Shown piece after piece: positions 1-7,894 of a DNA stretch of 64,000 bases (position 1 is its first letter; each line of letters opens with the position of its first letter). The notes beneath the pieces were generated by a model, which had not been told where the DNA came from, made no database searches, and saw only the letters and a list, made by a program, of their open reading frames with translations. Source of the stretch: an uncultured Acidobacteriia bacterium (GTDB lineage: Bacteria; Acidobacteriota; Terriglobia; Bryobacterales; Bryobacteraceae); NCBI GenBank assembly GCA_903907865.1, contig CAIVPR010000149.1:23690-87689 (forward strand), in the 5' to 3' direction. The translations under genes and the position numbers were made by a program.

Positions 1-1432
1 TGCCGTCACCGGCTCAGCCTACGCCGCGCAGTTGAGTTATACGCTGGTTCCCGATACCGGGACCCCGACCGCGGTCACCGCGAATTCCACGCTGACGTTC
101 CCGTCGACCTTGGTCGGACAGCAGGCGAGCCTCCGGCTGCGCCTCGCCAACCAGACTCCCAGCAGCTTCACCCTTTCCAGCATCTCTTTGAGCGACTCCA
201 CCAACTTCCAGTTGCCGACCCTGCCCGTATTCCCGCTCATCCTCGCCAGCGGCGCGTCTCTGGACGTTCAGGCGAATTTCGTTCCGGGCAAGGGCGGCAT
301 CTTCAATTCGCAACTGCGTATCGGCAACGACTCCATCCTTTTGACCGGGGCCGGTTTGAGCAGCGCACTCGATTTTTCCGTCGTCGGCCCCCAGGGCGAG
401 ACCCTGATCGCGCCAGGCGGCACGATTCCCTTCCCCATTACTGCCGTCGGGACCATCGGAACCGCCAACGTGGTGATCCGCAACAAAACCTCGGCACCTG
501 TCACATTGACCGCTTGGAGCTTGGCGAACGACCGCTCGGCTTTCGCGGTAACAGGTACGCCACAGTTTCCGTTGACGCTGCAGCCCTCGCAGTCGGCGAA
601 TTTCTCGGTACAGTTTACCCCCAACACCACCGGGCCGTTTTCCGGAACCGTGGTCTTCGACACGTATTCCTACACGTTGGTCGCATCGGCGACTTCGCCA
701 TCTTCCATTCCGAATCTGACCATCGCGGGAGCACCCGCCTCCGTGACGGCTTTGCAGCAGCTACCGCTCTCGGTTTCCATCGACAAGGTTTGGCCGATTG
801 ATTTGGTGGGAGACCTGACGCTTTCATTCGATTCGGGGGCGTTCACGATCGACCCCTCGGTGCAGTTCTCGACAGGCGGCATCAAGGTGAGCTTCAAGAT
901 CCCCGCAGGCTCCCTGAAGGCGACGTTCGCCAACAGCAGCACTCTGGTGCGGATTCAAACGGGCAGCGTGGCGGGCGAGATCCAAGTCACCCCGACGCTC
1001 CGTACTGCGTCGAGCTTGGACGTAGGCCCCGTTTCCGCCTCGGTTCTCCGGCTGACTGTTGCTCCGGCCGCTCCAACTTTGTTCAGCATTGGACTCACAA
1101 CTACCGGCGGGGTGTACCTGGTGCAAGTGACGGGGATTTCAACGCCCCGCAGCCTGGGCCATGCGCACCTCAAGTTTGCGCCCACCGGCAAGATCCCGTT
1201 CGGCACAACGGATTTCACCGTTGATTTGACCGCCGTGTCCAATGCTTGGTTCCGCACCACCACTTCGAATTCCTATGGCGGACTGTTTACGGTGTCGATC
1301 CCGGTCTCGCTCACGATTCCCACGTCACTCGCAACCACCGCGCTGACGCTTGCCGACGTCTTCAAATCGATCACCATGGACGTGGATAATTCGCTCGGCG
1401 TCTCCGCCCCGCTGACCTTGACAGTCCAATAA
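1..1432 (+). CDS. Exported-type choice-of-anchor-D / ASH-like repeat protein, 5'-truncated by the window edge
   Basis: The frame is open from base 2, so the true N-terminus lies upstream of the window; about 477 residues are visible. The visible part holds successive beta-sandwich repeats typical of choice-of-anchor-D/ASH-type domains: stretches like NVVIRNKTSAPVTLTAWSL followed by FAVTG, FPLTL and FSVQFTP. The last 200 residues are a Ser/Thr-rich beta-type region with no recognised motif. Such proteins are usually secreted or cell-surface repeat proteins in Acidobacteria; no enzyme motif is seen. The substrate or partner is unknown. The repeat-family call is fairly safe; the cellular role is not. 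Confidence 0.7.
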   Translation, partial: AVTGSAYAAQLSYTLVPDTGTPTAVTANSTLTFPSTLVGQQASLRLRLANQTPSSFTLSSISLSDSTNFQLPTLPVFPLILASGASLDVQANFVPGKGGIFNSQLRIGNDSILLTGAGLSSALDFSVVGPQGETLIAPGGTIPFPITAVGTIGTANVVIRNKTSAPVTLTAWSLANDRSAFAVTGTPQFPLTLQPSQSANFSVQFTPNTTGPFSGTVVFDTYSYTLVASATSPSSIPNLTIAGAPASVTALQQLPLSVSIDKVWPIDLVGDLTLSFDSGAFTIDPSVQFSTGGIKVSFKIPAGSLKATFANSSTLVRIQTGSVAGEIQVTPTLRTASSLDVGPVSASVLRLTVAPAAPTLFSIGLTTTGGVYLVQVTGISTPRSLGHAHLKFAPTGKIPFGTTDFTVDLTAVSNAWFRTTTSNSYGGLFTVSIPVSLTIPTSLATTALTLADVFKSITMDVDNSLGVSAPLTLTVQ

Positions 1433-1558
1433 ACCTCGAAACGGTGTTTGGCGGCGCTTCAATGGCGTCCCTCCGCCCGTCGATAGACCCAGTACCTCCA
1501 GTACTGATACACTGTCTAATAGCAGGTCTTGTTACGGCGCAGGTGAGGTGCGCCAGGT

Positions 1559-2746
1559 ATGATGGACAGCCGGGATGACCATCCAACGATCTTGATCGTT
1601 GTGTCGATTGATGCCATAGGCGTGGCGCGGCTCCCCGGGATCTTCCATCGGGCGGGCTACGTGGTGGATGTTTTGGCGCGCCAGCGCACGGCGGTCCTTG
1701 CCAGCCGTTTCGTGTCCAACCGGCGGGTTGTTGCTGGCGGGCCGGTTGACGTGGCACAGGCGCTTGCCGAGGGTCTGCCCGAGTTCACCAAGACCTACGA
1801 TTGGATCCTTCCTGCCGACGAACCGCTGCTTGAAGCAATCGCCGAACGTCCCGACCGGGAGCTGATGGCAGCCCGAATGCCCTTACTGCCACGCCCCGCA
1901 ATAATGGACGAGGTTCTCTCAAAGATCAAGTTCCTTACGCGCGCGGTGGCAGTCGGTTTGCCAATTCCCGAATTCGAGATCTGCCATACCCACGACGAGA
2001 TCGTAGCCGCGGTCGCGAAGCTGGGGTATCCCGTTGTTCTGAAGCGCGAGCGCAGCATGGCCGGTTCCGGCGTGCGCGTTGCGCGCGACCCGGCCGGACT
2101 GGCGCAAGGCATCGCGCAGCTGGGGCAGGCCGACATCATGGTCCAACGCTGCATCCAAGGCCGGATCGGCGGGGCGACAATCCTCATGGAACATGGGGTT
2201 CCGATCCGATACTTTGCCTTCTACAAGTTGTTCAATTGGCCGACGATCCTGGCACCGAGCGGCGGTGGCGAACTGGTGGAAGATCCCGAGATCGACGCCT
2301 TGGTGGACAAGGTTGGCGAGATGGAGCAGTTCCACGGCCTGTGCAGCATCGATTGGATGCGCGAGGACGGGACCGGGAAGATCTACCTGATTGAGTTCAA
2401 TCCGCGTTCCACGCCCAGCACCTATGCCTCCGGATGGGCGGGCTCGGACTTCATTCCAGTACTGCGCGGCATGCATCGGGAAAGGCCCAGGGCCGAACAA
2501 ATCCGGCCGAGGGGCGGTGCCGGGCGGATTTTCCGCATGTTCCCGGAATCAGCCTTCCGGGCCATCGACGACCGGGACCTGTGCCTGTTTCTCCGTAGCC
2601 TGGGCTCGGCCCCGTGGGGCGACCCGGTGCTTCTGCTTGCGGTGTTCCGGCGGCTGGTTGGCCACTACGTCCCTACCGGTTGGAAAATATGGAAGAAATG
2701 GTCGGGCGTCGAACGCAGGAATCTGCATTCCAGACCTCCGTTGTGA
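1559..2746 (+). CDS. ATP-grasp domain enzyme (carboxylate-amine ligase type)
   Basis: 395 aa. The N-terminal third is a pre-ATP-grasp Rossmann-like region (ILIVVSIDAIGVARLPG). Residues about 120-320 look like the ATP-grasp fold: LGYPVVLKRERSMAGSGV is the nucleotide-binding lysine and glycine-rich loop, and IYLIEFNPRSTPS carries the Mg-binding Glu and Asn. ATP-grasp enzymes ligate a carboxylate to an amine or thiol through an acyl-phosphate; the substrate here cannot be told. The start ATG is preceded at good spacing by GAGGTG. The gene stands alone between an upstream repeat protein and rpmE, with no biosynthetic partner nearby, so neither a peptide nor a purine role is supported. Confidence 0.75.
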   Translation: MMDSRDDHPTILIVVSIDAIGVARLPGIFHRAGYVVDVLARQRTAVLASRFVSNRRVVAGGPVDVAQALAEGLPEFTKTYDWILPADEPLLEAIAERPDRELMAARMPLLPRPAIMDEVLSKIKFLTRAVAVGLPIPEFEICHTHDEIVAAVAKLGYPVVLKRERSMAGSGVRVARDPAGLAQGIAQLGQADIMVQRCIQGRIGGATILMEHGVPIRYFAFYKLFNWPTILAPSGGGELVEDPEIDALVDKVGEMEQFHGLCSIDWMREDGTGKIYLIEFNPRSTPSTYASGWAGSDFIPVLRGMHRERPRAEQIRPRGGAGRIFRMFPESAFRAIDDRDLCLFLRSLGSAPWGDPVLLLAVFRRLVGHYVPTGWKIWKKWSGVERRNLHSRPPL

Positions 2747-2809
2747 ACCGCATGCGTCGCGAAAGGGTATGAGCTTGTGCTATGATGGTCTTTCCCTTCG
2801 AGTACAAGC

Positions 2810-3049
2810 ATGAAACCCGGTATCCACCCCGCCTACAATGAGTTGAACGTCATCTGCGCGTGTACGCATACGTTCAAAACGCGTTCCACCCACAAGGGCG
2901 ACATCCGCGTTGAAATCTGCTCCAGCTGCCACCCGTTCTTCACGGGCAAGCAGAAGCTGATCGACACCGCAGGTCGCGTTGACAAGTTCCAGAGAAAGTA
3001 CGCCGCGCAGATCGCCGAGAAGGCCGCGCGCTTGGCAGCCAAGAACTAA
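2810..3049 (+). CDS. rpmE: 50S ribosomal protein L31
   Basis: 79 aa, full length for L31. It begins [20 protein letters not shown] and carries the zinc-type cysteine pattern (C-x-C near residue 17, CSSC near residue 43) followed by [20 protein letters not shown], the family's most conserved segment. It is part of the large ribosomal subunit, near the central protuberance. The cysteines indicate the zinc-containing C+ form. A strong hairpin terminator follows 16 bases after the stop, so it appears to be transcribed as a single gene or as the end of an upstream transcript. Confidence 0.97.
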   Translation: MKPGIHPAYNELNVICACTHTFKTRSTHKGDIRVEICSSCHPFFTGKQKLIDTAGRVDKFQRKYAAQIAEKAARLAAKN

Positions 3050-3064
3050 ACCAGCCTCAGGGCA

Positions 3065-3118
3065 GCAAAAGGGGCGGAACCGGCACCAGCCAGTTCCGCC
3101 CCTTTTGCTATTTCTTTT
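3065..3118. terminator. Intrinsic terminator between convergent genes
   Basis: A perfect 16-bp stem (3065-3080 with 3093-3108) with a 12-base loop is followed by TATTTCTTTT on the plus strand. The stem begins with an A-run, so on the minus strand it is followed by Ts as well. It lies between rpmE (+) and the convergent leftward gene ending at 3125, so it probably works in both directions. Confidence 0.9.
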
Positions 3119-3124
3119 CGCCAA

Positions 3125-3529
3125 CTACTGGGCTTGCTTCTTCTTGGCCTGCGCGGCTGCGGCTCGTTCGGCACGCCAAGCGTCGTAGGCCGCGCGCTGC
3201 TTTTCATTCAGCACGTTGCGTATGCCCTCGACCCGGTCGCGGTCGATGGTCTCCCGCATCGGCTTGTGTTCCGCGTGCAGAGCGTCCAAGCGCCTTTTGG
3301 CCTCGTCCAAAACCTTGTCGATCTCGGCAATCTGGACGTCGGTTGCTCCGACGCGCGTCCGAAGTTCTGAAAACAGCGTTTGCCGATACTGCGCCATCGT
3401 TCGCGGCGGATTCGAATTGGCGCTGGCGGACCTGACCATGTAGAGCCGGTTTGAAACGCCTCCAACAAGCATGCCGCTGGCGAATACCGCGAGGAGATAT
3501 AGTGTTGCGCTCAGGCGGGTTTTCGTCAT
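3125..3529 (-). CDS. Membrane-anchored periplasmic helical protein (CpxP/heavy-metal-resistance-like)
   Basis: 134 aa from the ATG that precedes MTKTRLSATLYLLAVFASGM, an N-terminal membrane anchor. The remainder is Glu/Arg/Lys-rich and mostly helical: a repeat-like region with LDEAKRRLDALHAEHKPMRETIDRDR and a C-terminal Ala/Lys tail. The arrangement (anchor plus periplasmic helical hairpin, after an anti-sigma-like gene and an ECF sigma gene on the same strand) resembles the periplasmic sensor/chaperone members of ECF operons. No metal-ligand cluster is visible. The role is inferred from context; the topology is well supported. Confidence 0.6.
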   Translation of the reverse strand: MTKTRLSATLYLLAVFASGMLVGGVSNRLYMVRSASANSNPPRTMAQYRQTLFSELRTRVGATDVQIAEIDKVLDEAKRRLDALHAEHKPMRETIDRDRVEGIRNVLNEKQRAAYDAWRAERAAAAQAKKKQAQ

Positions 3530-3548
3530 GGCTGACTCCTGTCCAAAC

Positions 3549-3896
3549 TTATTGTTGCTCCAACTCCGCGATCCCTTCCAAACTGAAGGGTTCAAGCGAC
3601 GAGATGTGCTCGGCGGCCAAGGCTTCCAAGTACGTGCCGGGTTCCCGGATTCCAGTTTGAGCGCCCCCCGACGGCACCGAGTTGGCGGCCAAGGTGCCCA
3701 GGATTACCGACGCCGCGACAGCCGCCGTGACCAGTGCCTTGGCCATCCGGCTGAACAGGGTTGAGGACTTTTCGCGTGCGTCGATCCTTGCCCACATTCC
3801 AGGCATGAAGTTGACGCTCGGACTCGGATCGGGGCAGGCGTCGCGGTAGGCGACGAACAGAGCGCCCAGCTTGGCGTCCAATTCGTTGTCGTTCAT
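3549..3896 (-). CDS. Putative anti-sigma factor (single-pass membrane protein)
   Basis: 115 aa from the ATG at 3896, which follows AAAGG at 8 bases. The cytoplasmic N-terminal half (MNDNELDAKLGALFVAYRDACPD) is acidic and helical. One transmembrane segment lies near residues 50-70 (MAKALVTAAVAASVILGTLAA), followed by a short periplasmic tail. It lies just downstream of an ECF sigma gene on the same strand, the usual position for an anti-sigma factor. It lacks the zinc HxxxCxxC motif of ZAS-type anti-sigmas, so any binding to the sigma would be of another kind. The call rests mainly on topology and context. Confidence 0.6.
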   Translation of the reverse strand: MNDNELDAKLGALFVAYRDACPDPSPSVNFMPGMWARIDAREKSSTLFSRMAKALVTAAVAASVILGTLAANSVPSGGAQTGIREPGTYLEALAAEHISSLEPFSLEGIAELEQQ

Positions 3897-4010
3897 TCCG
3901 CTACCTTTTCCAGTCGTCATCGCATTCCTCATATGATCATAGCGCTCGGACTCTTGTTCCGATCCCATTCCCTGCTTGATTTGGCGGACGGCAACCGGTA
4001 CCGGTTACAC

Positions 4011-4574
4011 CTATTCGCCGCCCCGGCGCATGTTTTTCAAGACGCGCTGGCGGGCCCGGAACAGCCGTACTTTCAGCGCGTTCTCATTCACCCCGTAGAC
4101 CTTCTCCATCTCCTTCAAGGACAACCCTTCGACCTCTTTGAGCGTCAACAGGATCCGGTCCTCGTCGGAAACCGAGGCCAACAGGGTTTCTACAGTATCC
4201 CGCACCCGGCTCCTTTCCGACTCGTCCAACTGTACTTTGGAACCGGCGGCGGCATCGGCCATGGTGACCTGCTGCTCCGATAGGTCGGACATGCGGGATT
4301 CACGACGGCGTTTGCTCTTGCGCAGGTAGTCGTAGCAGGCGTTTACGGTGAGTCGGTACAGCCACGGCTCGAAGACCTCCGGCGTGCGCAGTTGCTCCAA
4401 GGAGAAATACAGGCGCATGAACACCTCCTGTGCGACATCCTCAACATCCTCGGGGCGACCGATCAGACGCGAAATGGTACCCAGAATGCGGCGGCGATAG
4501 GCAGTCACGACTAGGTTGAATGCACCCCCGTCTCCCCCGCGCGCTTTTTGGATCAGCTCGAACTCAACCAGCAA
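4011..4574 (-). CDS. ECF-family RNA polymerase sigma factor
   Basis: 187 aa. Region 2 is seen at about residues 25-90 (RRRILGTISRLIGRPEDVEDVAQEVFMRLY, then WLYRLTVNACYDYLRKSKRR). Region 4 lies at about 130-180 (LTLKEVEGLSLKEMEKVYGVNENALKVRLFRARQRV), a helix-turn-helix that binds the -35 element. The best start is a TTG preceded by AAAGG. Two downstream genes on the same strand look like an anti-sigma and a periplasmic partner, suggesting an envelope-stress circuit. The two region-4-to-anti-sigma genes are close but not overlapping. Confidence 0.92.
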   Translation of the reverse strand: MLVEFELIQKARGGDGGAFNLVVTAYRRRILGTISRLIGRPEDVEDVAQEVFMRLYFSLEQLRTPEVFEPWLYRLTVNACYDYLRKSKRRRESRMSDLSEQQVTMADAAAGSKVQLDESERSRVRDTVETLLASVSDEDRILLTLKEVEGLSLKEMEKVYGVNENALKVRLFRARQRVLKNMRRGGE

Positions 4575-4621
4575 ACCTTTAGGGTACCGTCGTTGGTGCC
4601 CGGAAAACCACTATGAAACCT

Positions 4622-5188
4622 TTATTTTACGAACTTTGGTGGCTCCGCAACGCCGGCAGGGCCCTCAAGGCGCTTATAGAAGAGGGTCGTTGATTCGATG
4701 CTGGAGGAATCGAAGTTCAGCGCATACCCCGGAATATGCCCGACGGCAACGTATCCCAGCGCCACGTAAAGGGGTTCGGCATCGCCGCCGGTAACGGTGT
4801 CGAGAGTGAGCAAGGTCCTGGATTTCTTCATCGCCAGCGACTCCACCGCAACCATGAGCGCGCGCGCAATGCCCCGGCGGCGCACATCGGGATGGACCAG
4901 CACCTTCATGACGTCGGCGCGGTGCGGCTGGTTGGGCGGGGTTCCGATGTCGAGCTGGGCCGTTCCCACAATCCGCCCGTCCAGCCGCGCCACGAAAGCG
5001 AAGCGGGTTCCTGCGGCGATCCGCGGTGCCACCGAATCGCGCCAGAAGCCCAGTGCGTCATCCAACGTGAAGGGGAGGATGAAGGACACGCTGGCACCTG
5101 CGTGTACGCAGGCATGCAGGATTTCAGCCAACGCCGAAAGCTCGGAGGCGTCACCAGGGGTCCAAAGAGTGATTTCCATGGATTCCAT
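4622..5188 (-). CDS. GNAT-family N-acetyltransferase
   Basis: 188 aa. The acetyl-CoA loop is clear: VMKVLVHPDVRRRGIARALM matches motif A (V-x-P-x-x-R-x-x-G-I-A), preceded by the beta strand GTAQLDIG, and followed by LLTLDTVTGGDAEPLYVALGYVAVG (motif B). The family acetylates small-molecule amines or protein lysines/N-termini; the substrate is not deducible. It begins immediately next to, and divergent from, the DCC-family gene at 5216, sharing a 27-bp intergenic region. Confidence 0.88.
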   Translation of the reverse strand: MESMEITLWTPGDASELSALAEILHACVHAGASVSFILPFTLDDALGFWRDSVAPRIAAGTRFAFVARLDGRIVGTAQLDIGTPPNQPHRADVMKVLVHPDVRRRGIARALMVAVESLAMKKSRTLLTLDTVTGGDAEPLYVALGYVAVGHIPGYALNFDSSSIESTTLFYKRLEGPAGVAEPPKFVK

Positions 5189-5215
5189 GATAGCCGCGCC
5201 ACGCTAGTATGAAGC

Positions 5216-5770
5216 ATGAGGCTGTTGGCCGCCGTATCGGTGCTCGCCGCATTCGCGGTTCCCGCCAGGAGTCCGGCGCTCTTATTTCTATTCCTCGCTA
5301 CAGCCGCAACGGTGCTCGCTGGCACTTGGCCGAAAGGACCGGTCACCGTGATCTGGGACGGCGACTGCGGCTTCTGTGCCACGTCGAGGAAGTGGGTTGA
5401 AGTCTTCGATTTCGGCAGGCAGTTGGTCTGGCGCACCTACCAGTCCGGGGCGGGCACAGCGTTGGGCATTTCGGAAGAACAGGCCCGGCAGCGACTTTAC
5501 GTGGCGTATGGGGGCCGCACCTGGTCGGGCTTCGCGGCGTTCAAAAAGATCGTGCTGTGGAATCCGGCGTGGCACCTGCTCCTGTGGGGAGTGCTGATTT
5601 TGCCCGGACTCAATGCGGTGTTGCGGGATGGAATGGCTGTCGCGGTTCTGCTGGCGTTCTCGCCCCTGTGCAGCCCGATTGGCAACGCGGCTTACGACCT
5701 TGTAGCGCGCAACCGCCACCGGTTGATGCCTAACAGCACCTGCGGCTTGGACGACAGGCCGGAGGACTGA
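5216..5770 (+). CDS. DCC-family thiol-disulfide oxidoreductase-like membrane protein
   Basis: 184 aa. Two hydrophobic stretches occupy residues 1-36, then VIWDGDCGFCATSRKWV gives the D-x-D-C-x-x-C signature of the DCC family (DUF393). Later segments are again hydrophobic (LLLWGVLILPGLNAVL and VAVLLAFSPLCSPIG). DCC proteins are thioredoxin-fold proteins presumed to act in redox or electron-transfer chemistry; the exact reaction is unknown. The gene ends 47 bp before the left end of the transposable prophage and is intact. Confidence 0.75.
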   Translation: MRLLAAVSVLAAFAVPARSPALLFLFLATAATVLAGTWPKGPVTVIWDGDCGFCATSRKWVEVFDFGRQLVWRTYQSGAGTALGISEEQARQRLYVAYGGRTWSGFAAFKKIVLWNPAWHLLLWGVLILPGLNAVLRDGMAVAVLLAFSPLCSPIGNAAYDLVARNRHRLMPNSTCGLDDRPED

Positions 5771-5812
5771 TCCTGGAAACGGCAGTTCCCCCGAATTGAC
5801 GCTCCCTCGCGG

Positions 5813-5817
5813 TCGCG
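5813..5817. repeat. Target-site duplication, left copy (TCGCG)
   Basis: TCGCG directly abuts the left terminus of the prophage and is repeated directly after its right terminus at 39936-39940. Five-base duplications are characteristic of MuA-type transposition. Confidence 0.9.
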
Positions 5818-5960
5818 TACTACGGAGCACGGTAAATGGCAAATCGTGGCCAGAGATGGCAGGAGCAGGACTGGATTGGGAAACGTGTATGGAAATCAGT
5901 GGGTTAGAAATCCGCGCCTCGGCCAAATCGCACGTCTTCGCGTTGCACGGTAAATTGCAC
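5818..5960. promoter_or_regulatory. Left end (attL) with transposase-binding-like sites
   Basis: The stretch 5771-6098 holds no gene. It contains the prophage left terminus at 5818 and two copies of GCACGGTAAAT (5827-5837 and 5945-5955), the first continuing as GGCAAA and the second as TGCACA. They are 118 bp apart, comparable with the separated L1/L2 layout of Mu. The first site matches right-end site R2 in inverted orientation over GCACG-x-T-x-AATGGCAAA. Between 5961 and 6098 nothing further is recognised. Confidence 0.75.
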
Positions 5961-6098
5961 AACGGGAGAGCCAGAGGTTCGCCGCGAACGACGTCTCAAT
6001 AGTTTAGCGGGATCCGCAAGAAGATAGGGCAACCGTCTCCGCCGGACATCGGCACTCACCAGCCACCAGAAACCAGCCAGACGCGACGCTGGAGGAGT

Positions 6099-6230
6099 TT
6101 AATCAGCCGTCCGACCGCACTTCGGGAAATGCGCACGCATCTCCCTCCCCCCGAACTCCGCTCCACATCGCGCGCAAGGCCTCAACGTCTTGGGTTTGCC
6201 ATGTCGGACCCGCCTCGACATCACAGCCAT
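6099..6230 (-). CDS. 43-aa CCHC zinc-finger microprotein
   Basis: A 43-codon gene beginning MAVMSRRVRHGKPKTLRPC. Four probable zinc ligands are spaced C19-x2-C22-x11-H34-x3-C38 (CARCGAEFGG then MRAHFPKC), preceded by a basic arm. It is the gene nearest the left end of the prophage and is read leftward, in the same direction as the repressor and the two envelope-protein genes; it lies 101 bases past the stop at 6332. No clear Shine-Dalgarno sequence precedes it, and an internal ATG at codon 4 is an alternative start. Such small basic zinc fingers commonly bind nucleic acid; the target is unknown. Confidence 0.6.
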   Translation of the reverse strand: MAVMSRRVRHGKPKTLRPCARCGAEFGGREMRAHFPKCGRTAD

Positions 6231-6331
6231 GCCGTTGACCGACCGCGCCGCTGCCGCGCACGCTGGCGACAGCCGGAAGTGCTACTGCGAGACCGCGGCC
6301 AGGCGCGTCGGAATTTTGGAGACGAGGCAGG

Positions 6332-6898
6332 TCACGGCCTGAGCTTTGGGAGACCGGCATTCGGGCAGGCTTCGCGGATCCGCTCCTCGACATCACGGAA
6401 ACCCAGCAGCTTGAAGGTGGCTGTCCTGCGGATGCCGCCGTCCGAGGCGAAGTCGACAGAGAAGGTCGTCGCCGACAGCAGCTTCTTCGCCAACGGTGCG
6501 AATCCTAGAATGGCCGTGCTGGTCTTTTCGTGCAGGCTCTCGTGGATGGCGGTCCGAGGCCCATCGTCTAGCCAATAGTGGAGCACTTGGTCCGGCAGCC
6601 GCGACGGGTCGGGCTCGAAGATGACCCCGACATAGCCCTCAACGCATCGCACGCTCAACACGCCATACGACACCTGTTTCTTACCACTGACCGATTCCTC
6701 GCTTTCGACCGATACAAAGGCCATCCGTGTTCCGGGCAGCGCTGGCATCTCGGACCACTCGCCGGGAACTGGCGCGGCCTTCGCCGGTTTCGCCGCGACC
6801 TCCGAGGGCTTGCTCGATGCCCACGATCCGAGTTCCATCACCATGCCGAAGATCGCGACCGCGATCAGCGCTGCTGCAGCAAGTGTCTTTTGATCCAT
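6332..6898 (-). CDS. Lysogeny-operon membrane-anchored protein of unknown function
   Basis: 188 aa from the ATG before DQKTLAAAALIAVAIFGMV; a GTG five codons upstream is an alternative. One N-terminal transmembrane anchor (residues about 5-24) is followed by a Pro/Ala/Lys linker and a soluble domain of about 130 residues: LSVRCVEGYVGVIFEPD, then VLHYWLDDGP, then LLSATTFSVDFAS and ATFKLLGF. This beta-rich layout resembles uncharacterised periplasmic families that hold a conserved VRC strand and a DDGP loop. It lies downstream of the repressor and of a signal-peptide gene on the same strand, 28 bases apart, so it is probably made in the lysogen and faces the periplasm. Confidence 0.6.
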   Translation of the reverse strand: MDQKTLAAAALIAVAIFGMVMELGSWASSKPSEVAAKPAKAAPVPGEWSEMPALPGTRMAFVSVESEESVSGKKQVSYGVLSVRCVEGYVGVIFEPDPSRLPDQVLHYWLDDGPRTAIHESLHEKTSTAILGFAPLAKKLLSATTFSVDFASDGGIRRTATFKLLGFRDVEERIREACPNAGLPKLRP

Positions 6899-6926
6899 GG
6901 TTGTCCCACCCACGATGCCTATCCAC

Positions 6927-7451
6927 CTACAACAGGTCGCTCTTGGGCAATGGCAAGTAGACCAGCCATAGCGACCTAAAGGAGATCTGCTTCAAATCCG
7001 TATATTGAAGCAGAATCAGCGCCGTCGGCGTTTTCCATTGAGACGTGCGGGTTTGACCATCCTTCGACGCGAACGGCTGCCCGTATTTGGCCGTGAGCGC
7101 GAGCTCAAGCCTTTGCAGGTTGGTCTCGTTCGAATCCGTCTTTGTGACCGGATCGAGATTCACCTGATGCAAACCGCCTTCGGTCAGGAACGACACCTTC
7201 AGGTCTACGCCCGCAATCTCGATGGAAGGAATGCCAACCATGGGCGCTTCAAAGGCTTCGCGGTCCGCGACGCGATATTTGGTCGCCTCTTTCAGGTCTA
7301 TGACCTGACCCGGTTCGAACGCAGCCTTAAGGTCAGTCGGGCTCATTCCCCATGAAGAACGCGACCACGCGGACGGGAGGGGCGCTTCGGCCCACGACGC
7401 GAGCGCCAAGCCCAAAATGACAAGCGGTCCTGAAAGTCTCATTGTCTTCAA
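6927..7451 (-). CDS. Lysogeny-operon secreted protein of unknown function
   Basis: 174 aa from a TTG that overlaps the repressor stop; an ATG three codons on (MRLSGPLVILGLALASWAEA) gives a clean Sec signal peptide with an Ala-x-Ala cleavage site. The mature part begins WSRSSWGMSPTDLKAAF and contains KVSFLTEGGLHQVNL, LELALTAKYGQPF and SQWKTPTALILLQY. This pattern (WGMSP motif, beta strands, AKYGQP, then a tryptophan strand) is shared by uncharacterised periplasmic proteins. It is translationally coupled to the phage repressor, so it should be expressed during lysogeny. A role in superinfection exclusion or host envelope modification is possible but not shown. Confidence 0.65.
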   Translation of the reverse strand: MKTMRLSGPLVILGLALASWAEAPLPSAWSRSSWGMSPTDLKAAFEPGQVIDLKEATKYRVADREAFEAPMVGIPSIEIAGVDLKVSFLTEGGLHQVNLDPVTKTDSNETNLQRLELALTAKYGQPFASKDGQTRTSQWKTPTALILLQYTDLKQISFRSLWLVYLPLPKSDLL

Positions 7452-7849
7452 GCCATCCTTTCAACGGCGATCCTCATGACTCGCAGGAACGACTCCAGCG
7501 CGCCGATGATCTCCGGGTCTCCAGATTCAATGATCACGTCCAGCATATTGTGGAACGAGTCCGTGAGATCAACCCCTCCACCGGCATGTACGCGGACTCG
7601 CCGACCGGCTTCCTTCGGCTCAAACACCTTCGTGACGACTGCCTGGCGTCCGACCAAGGCGATCCCGAGATCGGCAAAGCCTTTCTCGGCGGCCAAGGTC
7701 TGCATTTTGCATATGGAGGACTCGCTTGGGTGCTGCCCCCTCTCGTAATTCTGAATCATCGAGATGGACATCCCGAGCGCACTCGCAAACTGTGTCTGTG
7801 TCCATCCGAGCGCATCGCGGAGTTGGCGGATGGGGTTATCGCTAGCCAC
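7448..7849 (-). CDS. Phage repressor, HTH (Cro/C1-type)
   Basis: 133 aa from a GTG preceded by AAAGGA at 6 bases. Residues 1-55 form a classic helix-turn-helix: NPIRQLRDALGWTQTQFASALG, then MSISMIQNYERG with the recognition helix. The C-terminal half (FEPKEAGRRVRV to LESFLRVMRIAVERMA) is probably for oligomerisation. A longer reading to 7936 is open, but its extra residues have no domain character and would cover the palindrome at 7895, so the short start is preferred. It is divergent from the early genes and heads the leftward operon. It plays the part of Mu c repressor, holding down the transposase genes. Confidence 0.85.
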   Translation of the reverse strand: MASDNPIRQLRDALGWTQTQFASALGMSISMIQNYERGQHPSESSICKMQTLAAEKGFADLGIALVGRQAVVTKVFEPKEAGRRVRVHAGGGVDLTDSFHNMLDVIIESGDPEIIGALESFLRVMRIAVERMA

Positions 7850-7894
7850 TGCAATTCCTTTCACGCACTGGGGTCCATAGGGGTTCCCCGTGCC

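Noticed and set aside
1433..1558. Short CAGTAC direct repeats near 1490-1505 as a regulatory site
   Set aside because: Only two 6-base copies three bases apart; too short to distinguish from chance.
6103..6396. A 97-codon frame on the minus strand in the left arm
   Set aside because: It overlaps the better-supported 43-aa zinc-finger gene and the membrane protein gene in another frame and has no domain or ribosome-binding site.
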